The notes: generated by a model from the letters alone, not told the origin. A DNA stretch of 12,101 bases from Pseudomonadota bacterium (GCA_021798395.1 JAJZHS010000036.1:1-12101); one strand, 5' to 3'. Positions 1 to 6,735 are shown, numbered from the stretch's first letter. Numbers and translations are program-made.

Positions 1-56
1 GCGGCGAGATCGACGCCGACGAATACAAGCGGCGTCGCGCCGACCTCGAGCGCTGA
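1..56 (+). CDS. SHOCT-domain protein, C-terminal fragment
   Basis: Only the last 17 codons and the TGA stop (54-56) are inside the window. They read GEIDADEYKRRRADLER. This fits the end of a SHOCT (short C-terminal) domain, in which a 'G-x-I-x-x-x-E-Y-x-x-x-x-x-x-L' helix closes many small bacterial proteins, often membrane-associated. The function of the whole protein cannot be judged. The stop lies two bases before the GTG start of the response regulator, so the two genes are probably co-transcribed, and the promoter of the two-component system is then outside the window. The SHOCT call rests on a very short stretch. Confidence 0.6.
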   Translation, partial: GEIDADEYKRRRADLER

Positions 57-58
57 GC

Positions 59-742
59 GTGAAGCTGCTTGTCGTCGAGGACGAGGCGAAGACCGGCGAG
101 TACCTGCGCCAGGGTTTGACCGAGGCCGGCTTCGTCGTCGACTGGGCGCGCGACGGCCTCGACGGTCATCACCTGGCGATGACCGCCGAGTTCGATCTGA
201 TCATCCTCGACGTGATGCTCCCGGACGTCGACGGCTGGCGCATCGTGCGCGCGCTGCGCGAGGCGGGCAAGACCACGCCGGTGCTGTTCCTCAGCGCGCG
301 CGCGACGGTCGAGGACCGCGTCAAGGGGTTGGAGCTTGGCGCCGACGACTACCTGGTCAAACCCTTTGCATTCACCGAGCTGCTGGCAAGGGTGCGCACC
401 TTGCTGCGCCGCGGGCGCAGTGCGTCACCGCTCGAATCGCTGCAGGTGGCCGACCTGGTGCTCGACGTCGTGCGCCGCCGCGTCAGCCGCGGCGGTCAGC
501 GCATCGCGCTGACCGCCAAGGAGTTCGCGCTGCTTGAGCTGCTGATGCGCCGGCGCGGCGAAGTGTTGCCGCGCTCGCTGATCGCGTCGCAGGTGTGGGA
601 CATGAACTTCGACAGCGATACCAACGCCATCGACGTTGCCGTCCGGCGCTTGCGCGCCAAGGTCGACGACGGCCATGCCCCGAAGCTGATCCAGACCGTG
701 CGCGGCATGGGTTACGTGCTCGAGTTGCCCGATGCGGGCTGA
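59..742 (+). CDS. cusR: OmpR-family heavy-metal (copper/silver) response regulator, CusR/CopR type
   Basis: A 227-residue DNA-binding response regulator, the usual length for CusR/CopR/PcoR/SilR. The receiver domain (about 1-118) has the acidic pair E7/D8, phospho-acceptor D51 in LIILDVMLPDVDGW, switch residue S79 and the conserved K101 in LVKPFAF. The winged-helix output domain (about 128-224) contains LTAKEFALLELL and ends RGMGYVLE. The N-terminus (MKLLVVEDEAKTGEYLRQGL) and LELGADDYLVKPFAF closely match the heavy-metal subfamily as I remember it. The start is GTG at 59, which puts the conserved KLLVVEDE strand at the very N-terminus. The end overlaps the kinase gene by 11 bases, so translation is probably coupled. 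Once phosphorylated by that kinase it should activate copper/silver defence genes. No classic CusR box (ATGACA-type palindrome) was found; a possible direct-repeat site lies near 2164-2185. The family is firm, the exact metal less so. Confidence 0.93.
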   Translation: MKLLVVEDEAKTGEYLRQGLTEAGFVVDWARDGLDGHHLAMTAEFDLIILDVMLPDVDGWRIVRALREAGKTTPVLFLSARATVEDRVKGLELGADDYLVKPFAFTELLARVRTLLRRGRSASPLESLQVADLVLDVVRRRVSRGGQRIALTAKEFALLELLMRRRGEVLPRSLIASQVWDMNFDSDTNAIDVAVRRLRAKVDDGHAPKLIQTVRGMGYVLELPDAG

Positions 743-2108
743 CGCAGCGCGCCGGCCGATCTCGCTGGCGCTGCGCGTCACGGTACTGGTCGGGCTGTCG
801 ACGACGCTGCTGCTGCTGGCGTTCGCCTGGGGCGTCGAGCGCTCGATCGAGCTGCATTTCGCGCGCATGGACCTGGATTCGATGGCGTCGACCTGGCGCT
901 CGGTCGACGCCGCGCTGATCTTGCGCGACCCCGCGCAGCGCCAGCACCGGCTGCGCGACGCGGTTGGCGAGCGGAGCGACCTCGTGTTGCGCGTGCGCGA
1001 CGCCGACGGCCGGCTGCTGTTCGCCTCGGGCGGTCCGGCGCTGCCGGCGGCGGGCGTGCCCGCCAGCCGCACACCAGAGCTCGACGCGTTGCAACTGTGG
1101 CAGGCCGGTGGACACAGCTGGCGCGGCGTCGTGCTGCGTGCGGCCGGCGGCGAGCGCGTCGTGCTCGCGCGCGCCATCGACTTCCATCTGCACTACCTCG
1201 AGCGCCTGCGCAGTGCGCTGTGGGCCGGCACCCTGCTGGCCAGCCTGATCAGCGTGCTGCTGGCGCGGCTGGCGGTGCAGCAGGGCAACGCGCCGCTGCG
1301 CCGGATCAGCGCGCGAATGCGCGACATCGGCAGCGAGCACCTCGACGCGCGCATCGACCCGGCGCAGGTTCCGGTGGAGCTTGCCGACCTGGTCGCCGCG
1401 TTCAACGCGATGCTCGAGCGCATCGAGCGCGGTTACGAGCGGCTGCGCGGGGTATCTGTCGACATTGCGCACGAGCTGCGCACGCCGGTGACCAATCTGC
1501 GCACGCAGACGCAGGTGGCGCTGAGCCGCGCGCGCGAAGTCGACGCCTACCGCGAGGTTCTGTACTCCAACCTGGAGGAGTTCGAGCGGATGAGCGCGAT
1601 GATCTCCGACATGCTGTTCCTGGCCCAGACCGAACACGCGCAGCCGGCGCACGACGACGTCGAGCTGGCGGCGGAAGTGCGCGCGCTGTTCGAGTATTTC
1701 GAGGCGTGGGCCGACGAGCAGGGCGTTGCGCTGCAGCTGCGCGGCGGCGACGCCAGGGTGCGTGGCGACCGCACGATGCTGCGCCGCGCGCTGAGCAATC
1801 TGCTGCGCAACGCTGTGCACCACAGCGTGCGCGGCGCCGCGGTCGACGTGACGCTGGCGGCCGACGCGCAGCGCGTTCGCGTCGAGGTGTGCAATGCCGG
1901 CGCGGCGATCGCGCCCGAGCACCTGCCGCGCCTGTTCGAGCGCTTCTACCGCGCCGACTCGTCGCGCCGGCGCAACGGCGAAGGCGCTGGGCTCGGGCTG
2001 GCCATCGTCAAGTCCATCGTCGAGCTGCACCGCGGCACCGTCGCGGTGCGCAGCGCCGACGGCCGGACCTACTTCAGCTTCGAGCTGCCGGCGCCGCGGC
2101 GCGGCTAA
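732..2108 (+). CDS. cusS: Heavy-metal sensor histidine kinase, CusS/CopS type
   Basis: A 458-residue inner-membrane sensor kinase. Transmembrane helix 1 spans about 16-34, a periplasmic domain about 37-160 and helix 2 about 163-181. HAMP follows (about 182-235), then the H-box with phospho-acceptor H247 in VDIAHELRTPVTNL, the N-box NLLRNAVHHS (N356, N360), the LPRLFERFYRAD F-box region and the G2 loop GEGAGLGLAIVKSIV (about 416-430). The usual DxGxG G1 box is replaced by CNAGAAIAPEHLP, as in CusS-type kinases, where a similar N-x-G-x-x-I-x-PEHLP is normal. The segment AIDFHLHYLERL (about 148-159) before helix 2 matches E. coli CusS very closely, and H42/F43 sit where CusS has H42/F43. The Met/His-rich periplasmic loop of CusS is absent. 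ATG 732 overlaps the regulator's stop. The pair should sense periplasmic Cu(I) or Ag(I); the ligand is inferred. Confidence 0.92.
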   Translation: MRADAARRPISLALRVTVLVGLSTTLLLLAFAWGVERSIELHFARMDLDSMASTWRSVDAALILRDPAQRQHRLRDAVGERSDLVLRVRDADGRLLFASGGPALPAAGVPASRTPELDALQLWQAGGHSWRGVVLRAAGGERVVLARAIDFHLHYLERLRSALWAGTLLASLISVLLARLAVQQGNAPLRRISARMRDIGSEHLDARIDPAQVPVELADLVAAFNAMLERIERGYERLRGVSVDIAHELRTPVTNLRTQTQVALSRAREVDAYREVLYSNLEEFERMSAMISDMLFLAQTEHAQPAHDDVELAAEVRALFEYFEAWADEQGVALQLRGGDARVRGDRTMLRRALSNLLRNAVHHSVRGAAVDVTLAADAQRVRVEVCNAGAAIAPEHLPRLFERFYRADSSRRRNGEGAGLGLAIVKSIVELHRGTVAVRSADGRTYFSFELPAPRRG

Positions 2109-2163
2109 TGCCGCCCTGGAAGGTGCTTCCCGTGGCGGAACCACCCCAGATCCACGCTCATCT

Positions 2164-2185
2164 GTTTCACGGCGTTACAGTTTCA
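2164..2185 (+). promoter_or_regulatory. Possible response-regulator direct repeats
   Basis: TTTCA (2165-2169), TTACA (2175-2179) and TTTCA (2181-2185) lie on one strand. The first two are offset by exactly 10 bases, about one helical turn, which is the arrangement OmpR-family regulators often bind. The hexamer GTTTCA occurs at 2164 and again at 2180. The site is about 55 bases after the kinase gene and about 300 bases before the cytochrome-porin start. It could be a binding site for the neighbouring CusR-like regulator, but short TTxCA repeats arise easily by chance and it does not match the CusR-box consensus I know. Confidence 0.25.
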
Positions 2186-2217
2186 TGATACAGGTACTCG
2201 TATCTTGCCTCGTTGCC

Positions 2218-2235
2218 CCACCCCATGTGGGATAG
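2218..2235. promoter_or_regulatory. Degenerate CsoR-type operator (cytochrome-porin, upstream copy)
   Basis: The left arm CCACCCC (2218-2224) is perfect and extends outward as C-C-C-C-A-C-C-C-C. After the spacer ATGT comes GGGATAG where the consensus right arm would be GGGGTGG. It lies 48 bases upstream of a nearly perfect copy, start to start. GGGATA flanks also occur in published CsoR operators as I recall them. Seen directly: the repeat. Inferred: that the CsoR-like protein encoded at 11581-11901 binds it, possibly with the downstream copy. Confidence 0.5.
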
Positions 2236-2265
2236 CACTCGTGCATGTATATGTATGCAAGTAGC

Positions 2266-2283
2266 CCACCCCGTGTGGGGTGG
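2266..2283. promoter_or_regulatory. CsoR-type operator (cytochrome-porin)
   Basis: A perfect inverted repeat, CCACCCC-GTGT-GGGGTGG: seven-base arms around a four-base spacer, preceded by GTAGC and followed by ATAAG. C-tract/G-tract palindromes of this kind are the known binding sites of copper-sensing CsoR repressors (for example from Mycobacterium and Thermus). The same design recurs at 3954-3971 and, weaker, at 2218, 3880 and 11495. It lies just before a TTGACT hexamer (2297-2302) and 200 bases before the cytochrome-porin start codon, with no other gene between. Confidence 0.72.
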
Positions 2284-2483
2284 ATAAGCGCGCCACTTGA
2301 CTTGGGGCAAAGGTTTCTTCCAATCACAAAACTACAAACTCCTCATCTGCGTCGGGCTAAGCAAATTGCGGTCGCCGCACCCATAAAGTGCGCGACACCG
2401 CCCGGTTCAGTGCGCGGCCTCGGTCGCGCCAGCCGTGGCGCGGCATAACGGTCGCGTCGCCGTTCATCGCATAGGAGGATCGA

Positions 2484-3869
2484 ATGAAAGCGGAATCAGC
2501 GGTGTCTTGGAGCAGGGGGGCGGCGATCGCGGCCGCGGGCCTGCTGCTGTTCGCGGCGCAAAACGCCGAGGCGGTGCCAAGCTTCTCCCGGCAGACGGGG
2601 CTTTCCTGTGAAACCTGTCATACCGTCTATCCTGAACTGACGCCTTTCGGGCGGATGTTCAAGATGGAAGGCTTCACGCTGGCCTCGACCATGCAGCTCA
2701 AGTCACAGAGCAAGCGGGGTACCAATCTGCGTGTTGACGAAATGTCGCCGATGTCATTGGCTTTGAACGTGACGCAGGTCGACACGCGCAAGGCCCAACC
2801 CGACAGCAACGGTAAAGGTTCCGCGCAGAACGGCACGCTGCAGGCACCCGAGACCCTGAGCTTGTACTACGCCGGTGCAATCTCGCCCCAAATGGGCGCC
2901 TTCGTCCAATTGCAGTACACCAACACGGGGGGCTTTGGCCTGTCGATGAGCGACATCCGTTGGGCCACAGAGCTCAACGAAGGGGCGCGCCAGGTCATCG
3001 TAGGCGTGTCGGCGAACAACCAGGTGAGTTTCTCCGATCCCTGGCAAGATACGCCATCGTACTGGTTCCCGTACTACAACACGGGCGTCGGCCTGACGCC
3101 GGCGGCGTCGACGCAGATCGAAATGGCGATGGGCAATGTCGCCGGGGTCGGCCCCTACGTCTATGTGCCCGACGTGATCGGCGGTGGTGCGATCTACGCG
3201 TCGATCGAGGGCTATCGCTCGACGGCCAATCAGATGCCGGTCGACAGTTCGACGCCGATGGTCATTTCCGGCGTCGCGCCGTACTGGAGGCTGGGCTGGA
3301 GCAAGAATTGGAACAACAATTCGCTCGAAGTCGGTACCTTCGGCTATGCGCCGAAGATCTCGAACAACTTCATGGGGCAGACGAATTCGGTCACCAGCGG
3401 CCTGACCGATGATTTCCACGATCTCGGCGCCGACATGCAATACCAGTACATCGGCGGGAACAACATCTACTCGCTCGAAGCGACCGCGATCCGCGAGAAG
3501 CAGGACTGGCACTCCGGCTACGCGGCCGGTGACACGTCGAATGCGTCGGACACGCTTAACCACTTCAAGCTGACCGCGAGCTGGTACTACCAGCGGCACT
3601 ACGGCTTGAACCTGCAGTACTTCGACATTACCGGCACGACCGACAAGCTGCTTTACGCGCCGGCCGCCGGCACTGGCAGCGCGAACGGGTCGCCCGATTC
3701 GAGTGGTTTAGTGCTTCAGGCCAGTTATATGCCCTGGTACAACACTCGCTTCATCGCGCAGTACACCGCCTACAACAAGTTCAACGGCGGCAAGAGCAAC
3801 TACGACGGTTCGGGTCGCAACGCATCGGACAACAACCAGTTGCTGCTCGGCCTCTGGGTTCTGTTCTGA
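2484..3869 (+). CDS. Cyc2-like fused monohaem cytochrome c-porin, outer membrane
   Basis: A 461-residue exported protein. A Sec signal peptide ends with AEA at about residue 30. The mature protein begins VPSFSRQTGLSCETCH, with one haem c site C42-x-x-C45-H46, followed by PELTPFGRMFKMEGF. This 'P-x-F-x-RQTG-x-x-C-x-x-CH ... P-x-L-x-x-FGR-x-FK-x-x-G' pattern is the signature I associate with Cyc2-type cytochrome-porins, which move electrons across the outer membrane in Fe(II)-oxidising bacteria. The remaining roughly 390 residues look like a beta-barrel, with alternating aromatic strands (YYAGAISPQMGAFVQLQYT, KLTASWYYQRHYGLNLQYF, ending LLLGLWVLF) and the C-terminal Phe typical of Bam-assembled proteins. 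The start is fixed by a perfect AGGAGG at 2473-2478, five bases before ATG. It is preceded by CsoR-type operators and followed by copper genes, so copper control is likely. The electron donor is unknown. Haem attachment would need the Ccm system encoded downstream. Confidence 0.8.
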   Translation: MKAESAVSWSRGAAIAAAGLLLFAAQNAEAVPSFSRQTGLSCETCHTVYPELTPFGRMFKMEGFTLASTMQLKSQSKRGTNLRVDEMSPMSLALNVTQVDTRKAQPDSNGKGSAQNGTLQAPETLSLYYAGAISPQMGAFVQLQYTNTGGFGLSMSDIRWATELNEGARQVIVGVSANNQVSFSDPWQDTPSYWFPYYNTGVGLTPAASTQIEMAMGNVAGVGPYVYVPDVIGGGAIYASIEGYRSTANQMPVDSSTPMVISGVAPYWRLGWSKNWNNNSLEVGTFGYAPKISNNFMGQTNSVTSGLTDDFHDLGADMQYQYIGGNNIYSLEATAIREKQDWHSGYAAGDTSNASDTLNHFKLTASWYYQRHYGLNLQYFDITGTTDKLLYAPAAGTGSANGSPDSSGLVLQASYMPWYNTRFIAQYTAYNKFNGGKSNYDGSGRNASDNNQLLLGLWVLF

Positions 3870-3879
3870 CCAGCATACC

Positions 3880-3897
3880 CCACCCCAGGTCGGACGG
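3880..3897. promoter_or_regulatory. Degenerate CsoR-type operator upstream of the copZ promoter
   Basis: The left arm CCACCCC (3880-3886) is perfect and preceded by ATAC. After AGGT the right side reads CGGACGG, matching four of seven bases of GGGGTGG, and is followed by GAT. It begins 11 bases after the cytochrome-porin stop and ends about 18 bases before the -35 box at 3916, so with the strong copy at 3954 it brackets the promoter. It could be a second repressor contact or an eroded remnant. Confidence 0.4.
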
Positions 3898-3915
3898 GAT
3901 CGCGGCGAGCGTGGT

Positions 3916-3944
3916 TTGACTTCAGGCATCCATCCGCTTAGTAT
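3916..3944 (+). promoter_or_regulatory. Sigma-70-type promoter for copZ-copA
   Basis: The -35 hexamer TTGACT (3916-3921; five of six to TTGACA) is followed by an exact 17-base spacer and the -10 hexamer TAGTAT (3939-3944; four of six to TATAAT). Transcription would start near 3951, placing the near-perfect CsoR-type operator (3954-3971) in the first transcribed bases. This is a standard position for repression by blocking RNA polymerase, with copper release expected to induce copZ-copA. Confidence 0.65.
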
Positions 3945-3953
3945 CGTCATACA

Positions 3954-3971
3954 CCACCCCACCTGGGGTGG
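3954..3971. promoter_or_regulatory. CsoR-type operator (copZ-copA)
   Basis: Inverted repeat CCACCCCA-CC-TGGGGTGG: eight-base perfect arms around a two-base spacer, extending rightward as GGGG. It is the strongest copy in the window. It sits immediately downstream of the predicted -10 box (3939-3944) and ends five bases before the copZ Shine-Dalgarno. Occupancy by a CsoR tetramer would block transcription. Copper-releasable control of a copZ-copA unit by CsoR is well established in other bacteria; here it is inferred from the motif and from the csoR-like gene at 11581. Confidence 0.78.
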
Positions 3972-3987
3972 GGCTGAGGAGGAATGG

Positions 3988-4191
3988 ATGAAAACGGAAA
4001 TGAAAGTGCAGGGAATGACTTGCGGCCATTGCGAGAAATCCGTGGCCGCGGCGCTGGCAGCAGTGCCGGGGGTCGTGCGCGTCGTCGCGGTCGAGCGCGA
4101 ACGCGGGGTCGCCGAGGTCGAGGGTACGGCGAACGTCGACGCGCTGATCGCCGCGCTGCGCCAGGCCGGTTACGCGGCACAGGCTGCCTGA
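3988..4191 (+). CDS. copZ: CopZ-like cytosolic copper chaperone (HMA domain)
   Basis: A 67-residue single heavy-metal-associated (HMA) domain with the Cu(I) site MTCGHC (C12, C15) near the N-terminus and the usual GxxxxxVxxALAAVPGV helix after it. It should bind Cu(I) in the cytosol and hand it to the N-terminal HMA domains or transport site of the ATPase encoded 47 bases downstream. The start at 3988 is chosen because AGGAGG (3977-3982) ends five bases before it and it gives a standard-length CopZ. A second ATG at 3984, in another frame, is only one base from that Shine-Dalgarno and is unlikely to be used. An in-frame start at 3916 would precede the predicted promoter's transcription start. 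The gene is first in a likely copZ-copA-YHS operon under the operator at 3954-3971. Confidence 0.9.
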   Translation: MKTEMKVQGMTCGHCEKSVAAALAAVPGVVRVVAVERERGVAEVEGTANVDALIAALRQAGYAAQAA

Positions 4192-4238
4192 CGCGACAAC
4201 GGCGCGGCAGGTACCAACGGACAGCGCGGAGAACGGTC

Positions 4239-6698
4239 ATGAGAGAGCTGAGTTTCGGGGTCGACGGCATGAGTTGCGCGAGCTGCGTCGGTCGCGTCGA
4301 GCGCGCGTTGCGCGAAGTCCCCGGCGTCATGAGCAGCGCGGTGAACCTGGCGACGGGCCGCGCCACCGTAGGCTTCGATCCAGTTGCGGCCAACGTCGAC
4401 GTGTTGGTCGCGGCGGTCGAGTCGGCGGGCTACGAGCTGCATCTCGCGCGCACCCAACTCCGTATCAGTGGCATGACATGCGCAAGCTGTGTCGGCCGCG
4501 TCGAGCGCGTGGTACGCGCCGTGCCCGGCGTGTTCGAAGTTGCCGTCAACCTGGCGACTTCGAGCGCCGCCGTGTCCTACGTCGGCGACGACTCGGTGAT
4601 CGACGCGGCGATCGTCGCTGCGAATGGCGCAGGTTACCAGGCCGGCCGCATTGACGCCGCCGGAGACGCGGCCGCCGCGGAGGAGCGCTCCGGCGAACTT
4701 GCGCAACTGCGCCGCGACCTCGGTTTCGCCGCGGCCTTGACCATTCCGCTATTCCTGCTCGCCGCCGTCGGCGACCTCCACCTGGAGGCCGTGCAGGCGG
4801 CGATGGGACGTTTGTTGCCCGCGCGCGGGTGGTGGATGGTGCAGCTGCTGCTGGCCGCGCCGGTTCTTTTCTGGGCCGGGCGTCGCTTTCTGCGTAGCGG
4901 GTGGAAGGAACTTGTTCACCGAGCGCCGGGAATGAACAGTCTGGTGATGCTCGGCGCTTCGGCCGCATTCGGCTACTCGACGCTGGCGCTGGTCGGGCCC
5001 GGGTTGTTCCCCCCTGGAACCGCCAACGTCTATTTCGAGGCCTCCGGCGTGATCGTCACGCTGATCCTGCTCGGGCGCTATCTGGAAGCGATCGCTAAGG
5101 GGCGAACGTCGGAGGCCATCAAGAAGTTGATGCGACTGCAATCGAGCTCGGCGCGCGTCGTGCGCGACGGCGAGGTGGTCGAAGTCGCGATCGAGCACGT
5201 GCTGGTCGGCGACATCATCGTCGTCCGTCCCGGCGATCGCATCGCGCTCGATGGGCACGTCGTCGACGGGCAGACGTTCATCGACGAATCGATGATCAGC
5301 GGAGAGCCGATTCCAGTCGAAAAGCGCGCCGGCGACGCCGTCGTCGGCGGTACGCTGAATCAGACTGGGTCGATCCGCTTCGAGGCCGCCCGCGTCGGCA
5401 AGGACACGACGTTGGCGCGCATCATCCGCATTGTCGAGGAGGCGCAGGGCAGCAAGCCGCCGATCCAGCGCATCGCCGACCAAGTCGCGATGGTGTTCGT
5501 TCCGGTGGTGATGGCTGCCGCGCTGGCGACCTTCGTCGCCTGGTTGCTGCTGGGCCCGGCGCCGGCGTTGAACTACGCCTTCGTCACCGCAATCTCGGTG
5601 CTGCTGATTGCGTGCCCGTGTGCGATGGGGCTGGCCACGCCGACCGCGATCATGGTCGGCACCGGCAAGGGCGCCGAGCTCGGCGTGTTGTTCCGCCGCG
5701 GCGCCGCGCTCGAGACGCTGGCGCACGTCGACACTGTGGTGCTGGACAAGACAGGCACCTTGACGCTGGGACGGCCAACACTGACCGACTTCATCGTCGC
5801 CGACGCTACTGACGACGTCGACGCGCTGCTGGCGATGGTCGCCGCGGCTGAGGCTGGCAGTGAGCACCCGATTGCGCAGGCCGTCGTCGCCGGCGCGCGC
5901 GAGCGCGGGCTGCGGCTGCCAGCGCTCGATGCATTCAACGCTGAACCGGGCTACGGCATCAAGGCGCGCATCGACGGGCACCTGCTGCAGATCGGCGCCG
6001 ACCGCTACATGGATCGCCTGGGCGTCGCGATCGAGCCGCTGCGCAAGCCTGCGCTCGAGTTGGCCGCGCAGGCACGAACGCCGCTGTACGCGGCGCTCGA
6101 CGGTCGCGTCGCGGCGCTGATCGCAGTGGCCGATCCGATCAAGCAGGGTACGCGTGCGGCCGTCGCCGCGATGCGCGAACACGGCCTGCGCGTCGCGATG
6201 CTGACCGGCGACAACCGCCGTACCGCCGAAGCGGTAGGCCGCGAGGCCGGCATCGAGCAGATCATCGCCGAAGTGCTGCCCGAACAGAAGGCCGCCGAAG
6301 TCGAGCGGCTGCAGCGCGCCGGCGCGAAAGTGTTGTTCGTCGGCGATGGCATCAACGACGCGCCGGCGCTGGCGCGCGCCGACGCCGGCGTCGCGATGGG
6401 CAGCGGATCGGACATCGCTGTGGAGGCAGGCGATGTGATCCTGGTGTCGGGTGACCTGCGCGGCATCGTCGACGCGGTGGCACTGGCGCGGCGCACGTTG
6501 CGCACGATACGCGGCAACTTCTTCTGGGCCTACGCCTACAACGTGCTGCTGATCCCGTTGGCCGCGGGAGCGCTGTACCCGCTGTTCGGCGTGCTGCTCA
6601 GCCCGATGCTGGCCGCCGGCGCCATGAGTTTGTCGAGCGTGTTCGTCGTCAGCAATTCACTGCGATTGAAGCGCTTTCGCCCCCAGCGCGTCGCGTGA
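4239..6698 (+). CDS. copA: Cu(I)-exporting P1B-type ATPase CopA
   Basis: An 819-residue inner-membrane pump that should export Cu(I) (possibly Ag(I)) from the cytosol using ATP. Two N-terminal HMA domains carry C13/C16 (GMSCASC) and C81/C84 (GMTCASC). Membrane helices begin near residue 160. The actuator loop has SGE at 354-356 where most family members have TGE. The transport site C459-P460-C461 (IACPCAMGLATPTA) is followed by phosphorylated D503 in DKTGTLT, the SEHP nucleotide motif (H543), TGDN (656-659) and GDGINDAPA (702-710). The last helices contain Y767/N768 and M796-x-x-S799-S800, the P1B-1 Cu(I)-coordinating signature. Length and domain order are normal for proteobacterial CopA. ATG 4239 starts directly at the first HMA domain. 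The same frame is open back to 3984, but that Arg-rich extension lies over copZ and is rejected. It shares the copZ operator. Confidence 0.96.
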   Translation: MRELSFGVDGMSCASCVGRVERALREVPGVMSSAVNLATGRATVGFDPVAANVDVLVAAVESAGYELHLARTQLRISGMTCASCVGRVERVVRAVPGVFEVAVNLATSSAAVSYVGDDSVIDAAIVAANGAGYQAGRIDAAGDAAAAEERSGELAQLRRDLGFAAALTIPLFLLAAVGDLHLEAVQAAMGRLLPARGWWMVQLLLAAPVLFWAGRRFLRSGWKELVHRAPGMNSLVMLGASAAFGYSTLALVGPGLFPPGTANVYFEASGVIVTLILLGRYLEAIAKGRTSEAIKKLMRLQSSSARVVRDGEVVEVAIEHVLVGDIIVVRPGDRIALDGHVVDGQTFIDESMISGEPIPVEKRAGDAVVGGTLNQTGSIRFEAARVGKDTTLARIIRIVEEAQGSKPPIQRIADQVAMVFVPVVMAAALATFVAWLLLGPAPALNYAFVTAISVLLIACPCAMGLATPTAIMVGTGKGAELGVLFRRGAALETLAHVDTVVLDKTGTLTLGRPTLTDFIVADATDDVDALLAMVAAAEAGSEHPIAQAVVAGARERGLRLPALDAFNAEPGYGIKARIDGHLLQIGADRYMDRLGVAIEPLRKPALELAAQARTPLYAALDGRVAALIAVADPIKQGTRAAVAAMREHGLRVAMLTGDNRRTAEAVGREAGIEQIIAEVLPEQKAAEVERLQRAGAKVLFVGDGINDAPALARADAGVAMGSGSDIAVEAGDVILVSGDLRGIVDAVALARRTLRTIRGNFFWAYAYNVLLIPLAAGALYPLFGVLLSPMLAAGAMSLSSVFVVSNSLRLKRFRPQRVA

Positions 6699-6735
6699 GC
6701 GCGCGCCAAAAATGGCCGAATCAAGGAGATCAGGA

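Larger units (their letters stand above)
2109..2483. promoter_or_regulatory. Regulatory intergenic region upstream of the cytochrome-porin
   Basis: This 375-base gap has no convincing gene and is visibly less GC-rich than its surroundings, as promoter regions often are. It holds a lone CCACCCC half-site (2141-2147), TTTCA/TTACA direct repeats (2164-2185), two CsoR-type inverted repeats (2218-2235 and 2266-2283) separated by a TATA-containing palindrome-like stretch (TGCAT-N8-ATGCA, 2242-2259), and a TTGACT hexamer at 2297-2302. No -10 element at a proper distance from that hexamer was found, so the transcription start is unassigned. It could lie near the TATA stretch between the operators. 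From about 2303 to 2472 I see only an untranslated leader with no clear structure. Confidence 0.7.

Noticed and set aside
483..2144. A long minus-strand open frame (about 550 codons) opposite the regulator and kinase genes.
   Set aside because: It is a GC-rich shadow. Its translation is low-complexity Arg/Ala/Gln with no motifs, while the plus strand encodes complete, motif-rich proteins there.
2141..2147. A CCACCCC half-site just after the kinase gene.
   Set aside because: The other arm is absent (AGATCCACGCT follows), so I do not call it an operator.
2297..2302. TTGACT as a -35 box for the cytochrome-porin.
   Set aside because: No acceptable -10 hexamer at 16-18 bases (CCAATC is there), so a promoter is not called.
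2245..2448. A 67-codon frame in the gap before the cytochrome-porin.
   Set aside because: No Shine-Dalgarno, no recognisable motif, and it runs across the strong CsoR-type operator, so the stretch is better read as regulatory DNA.
4749..6182. A 477-codon minus-strand frame opposite copA.
   Set aside because: It shadows a fully canonical ATPase. The translation is rich in Arg, His and Gln with no recognisable domain or plausible start signal.
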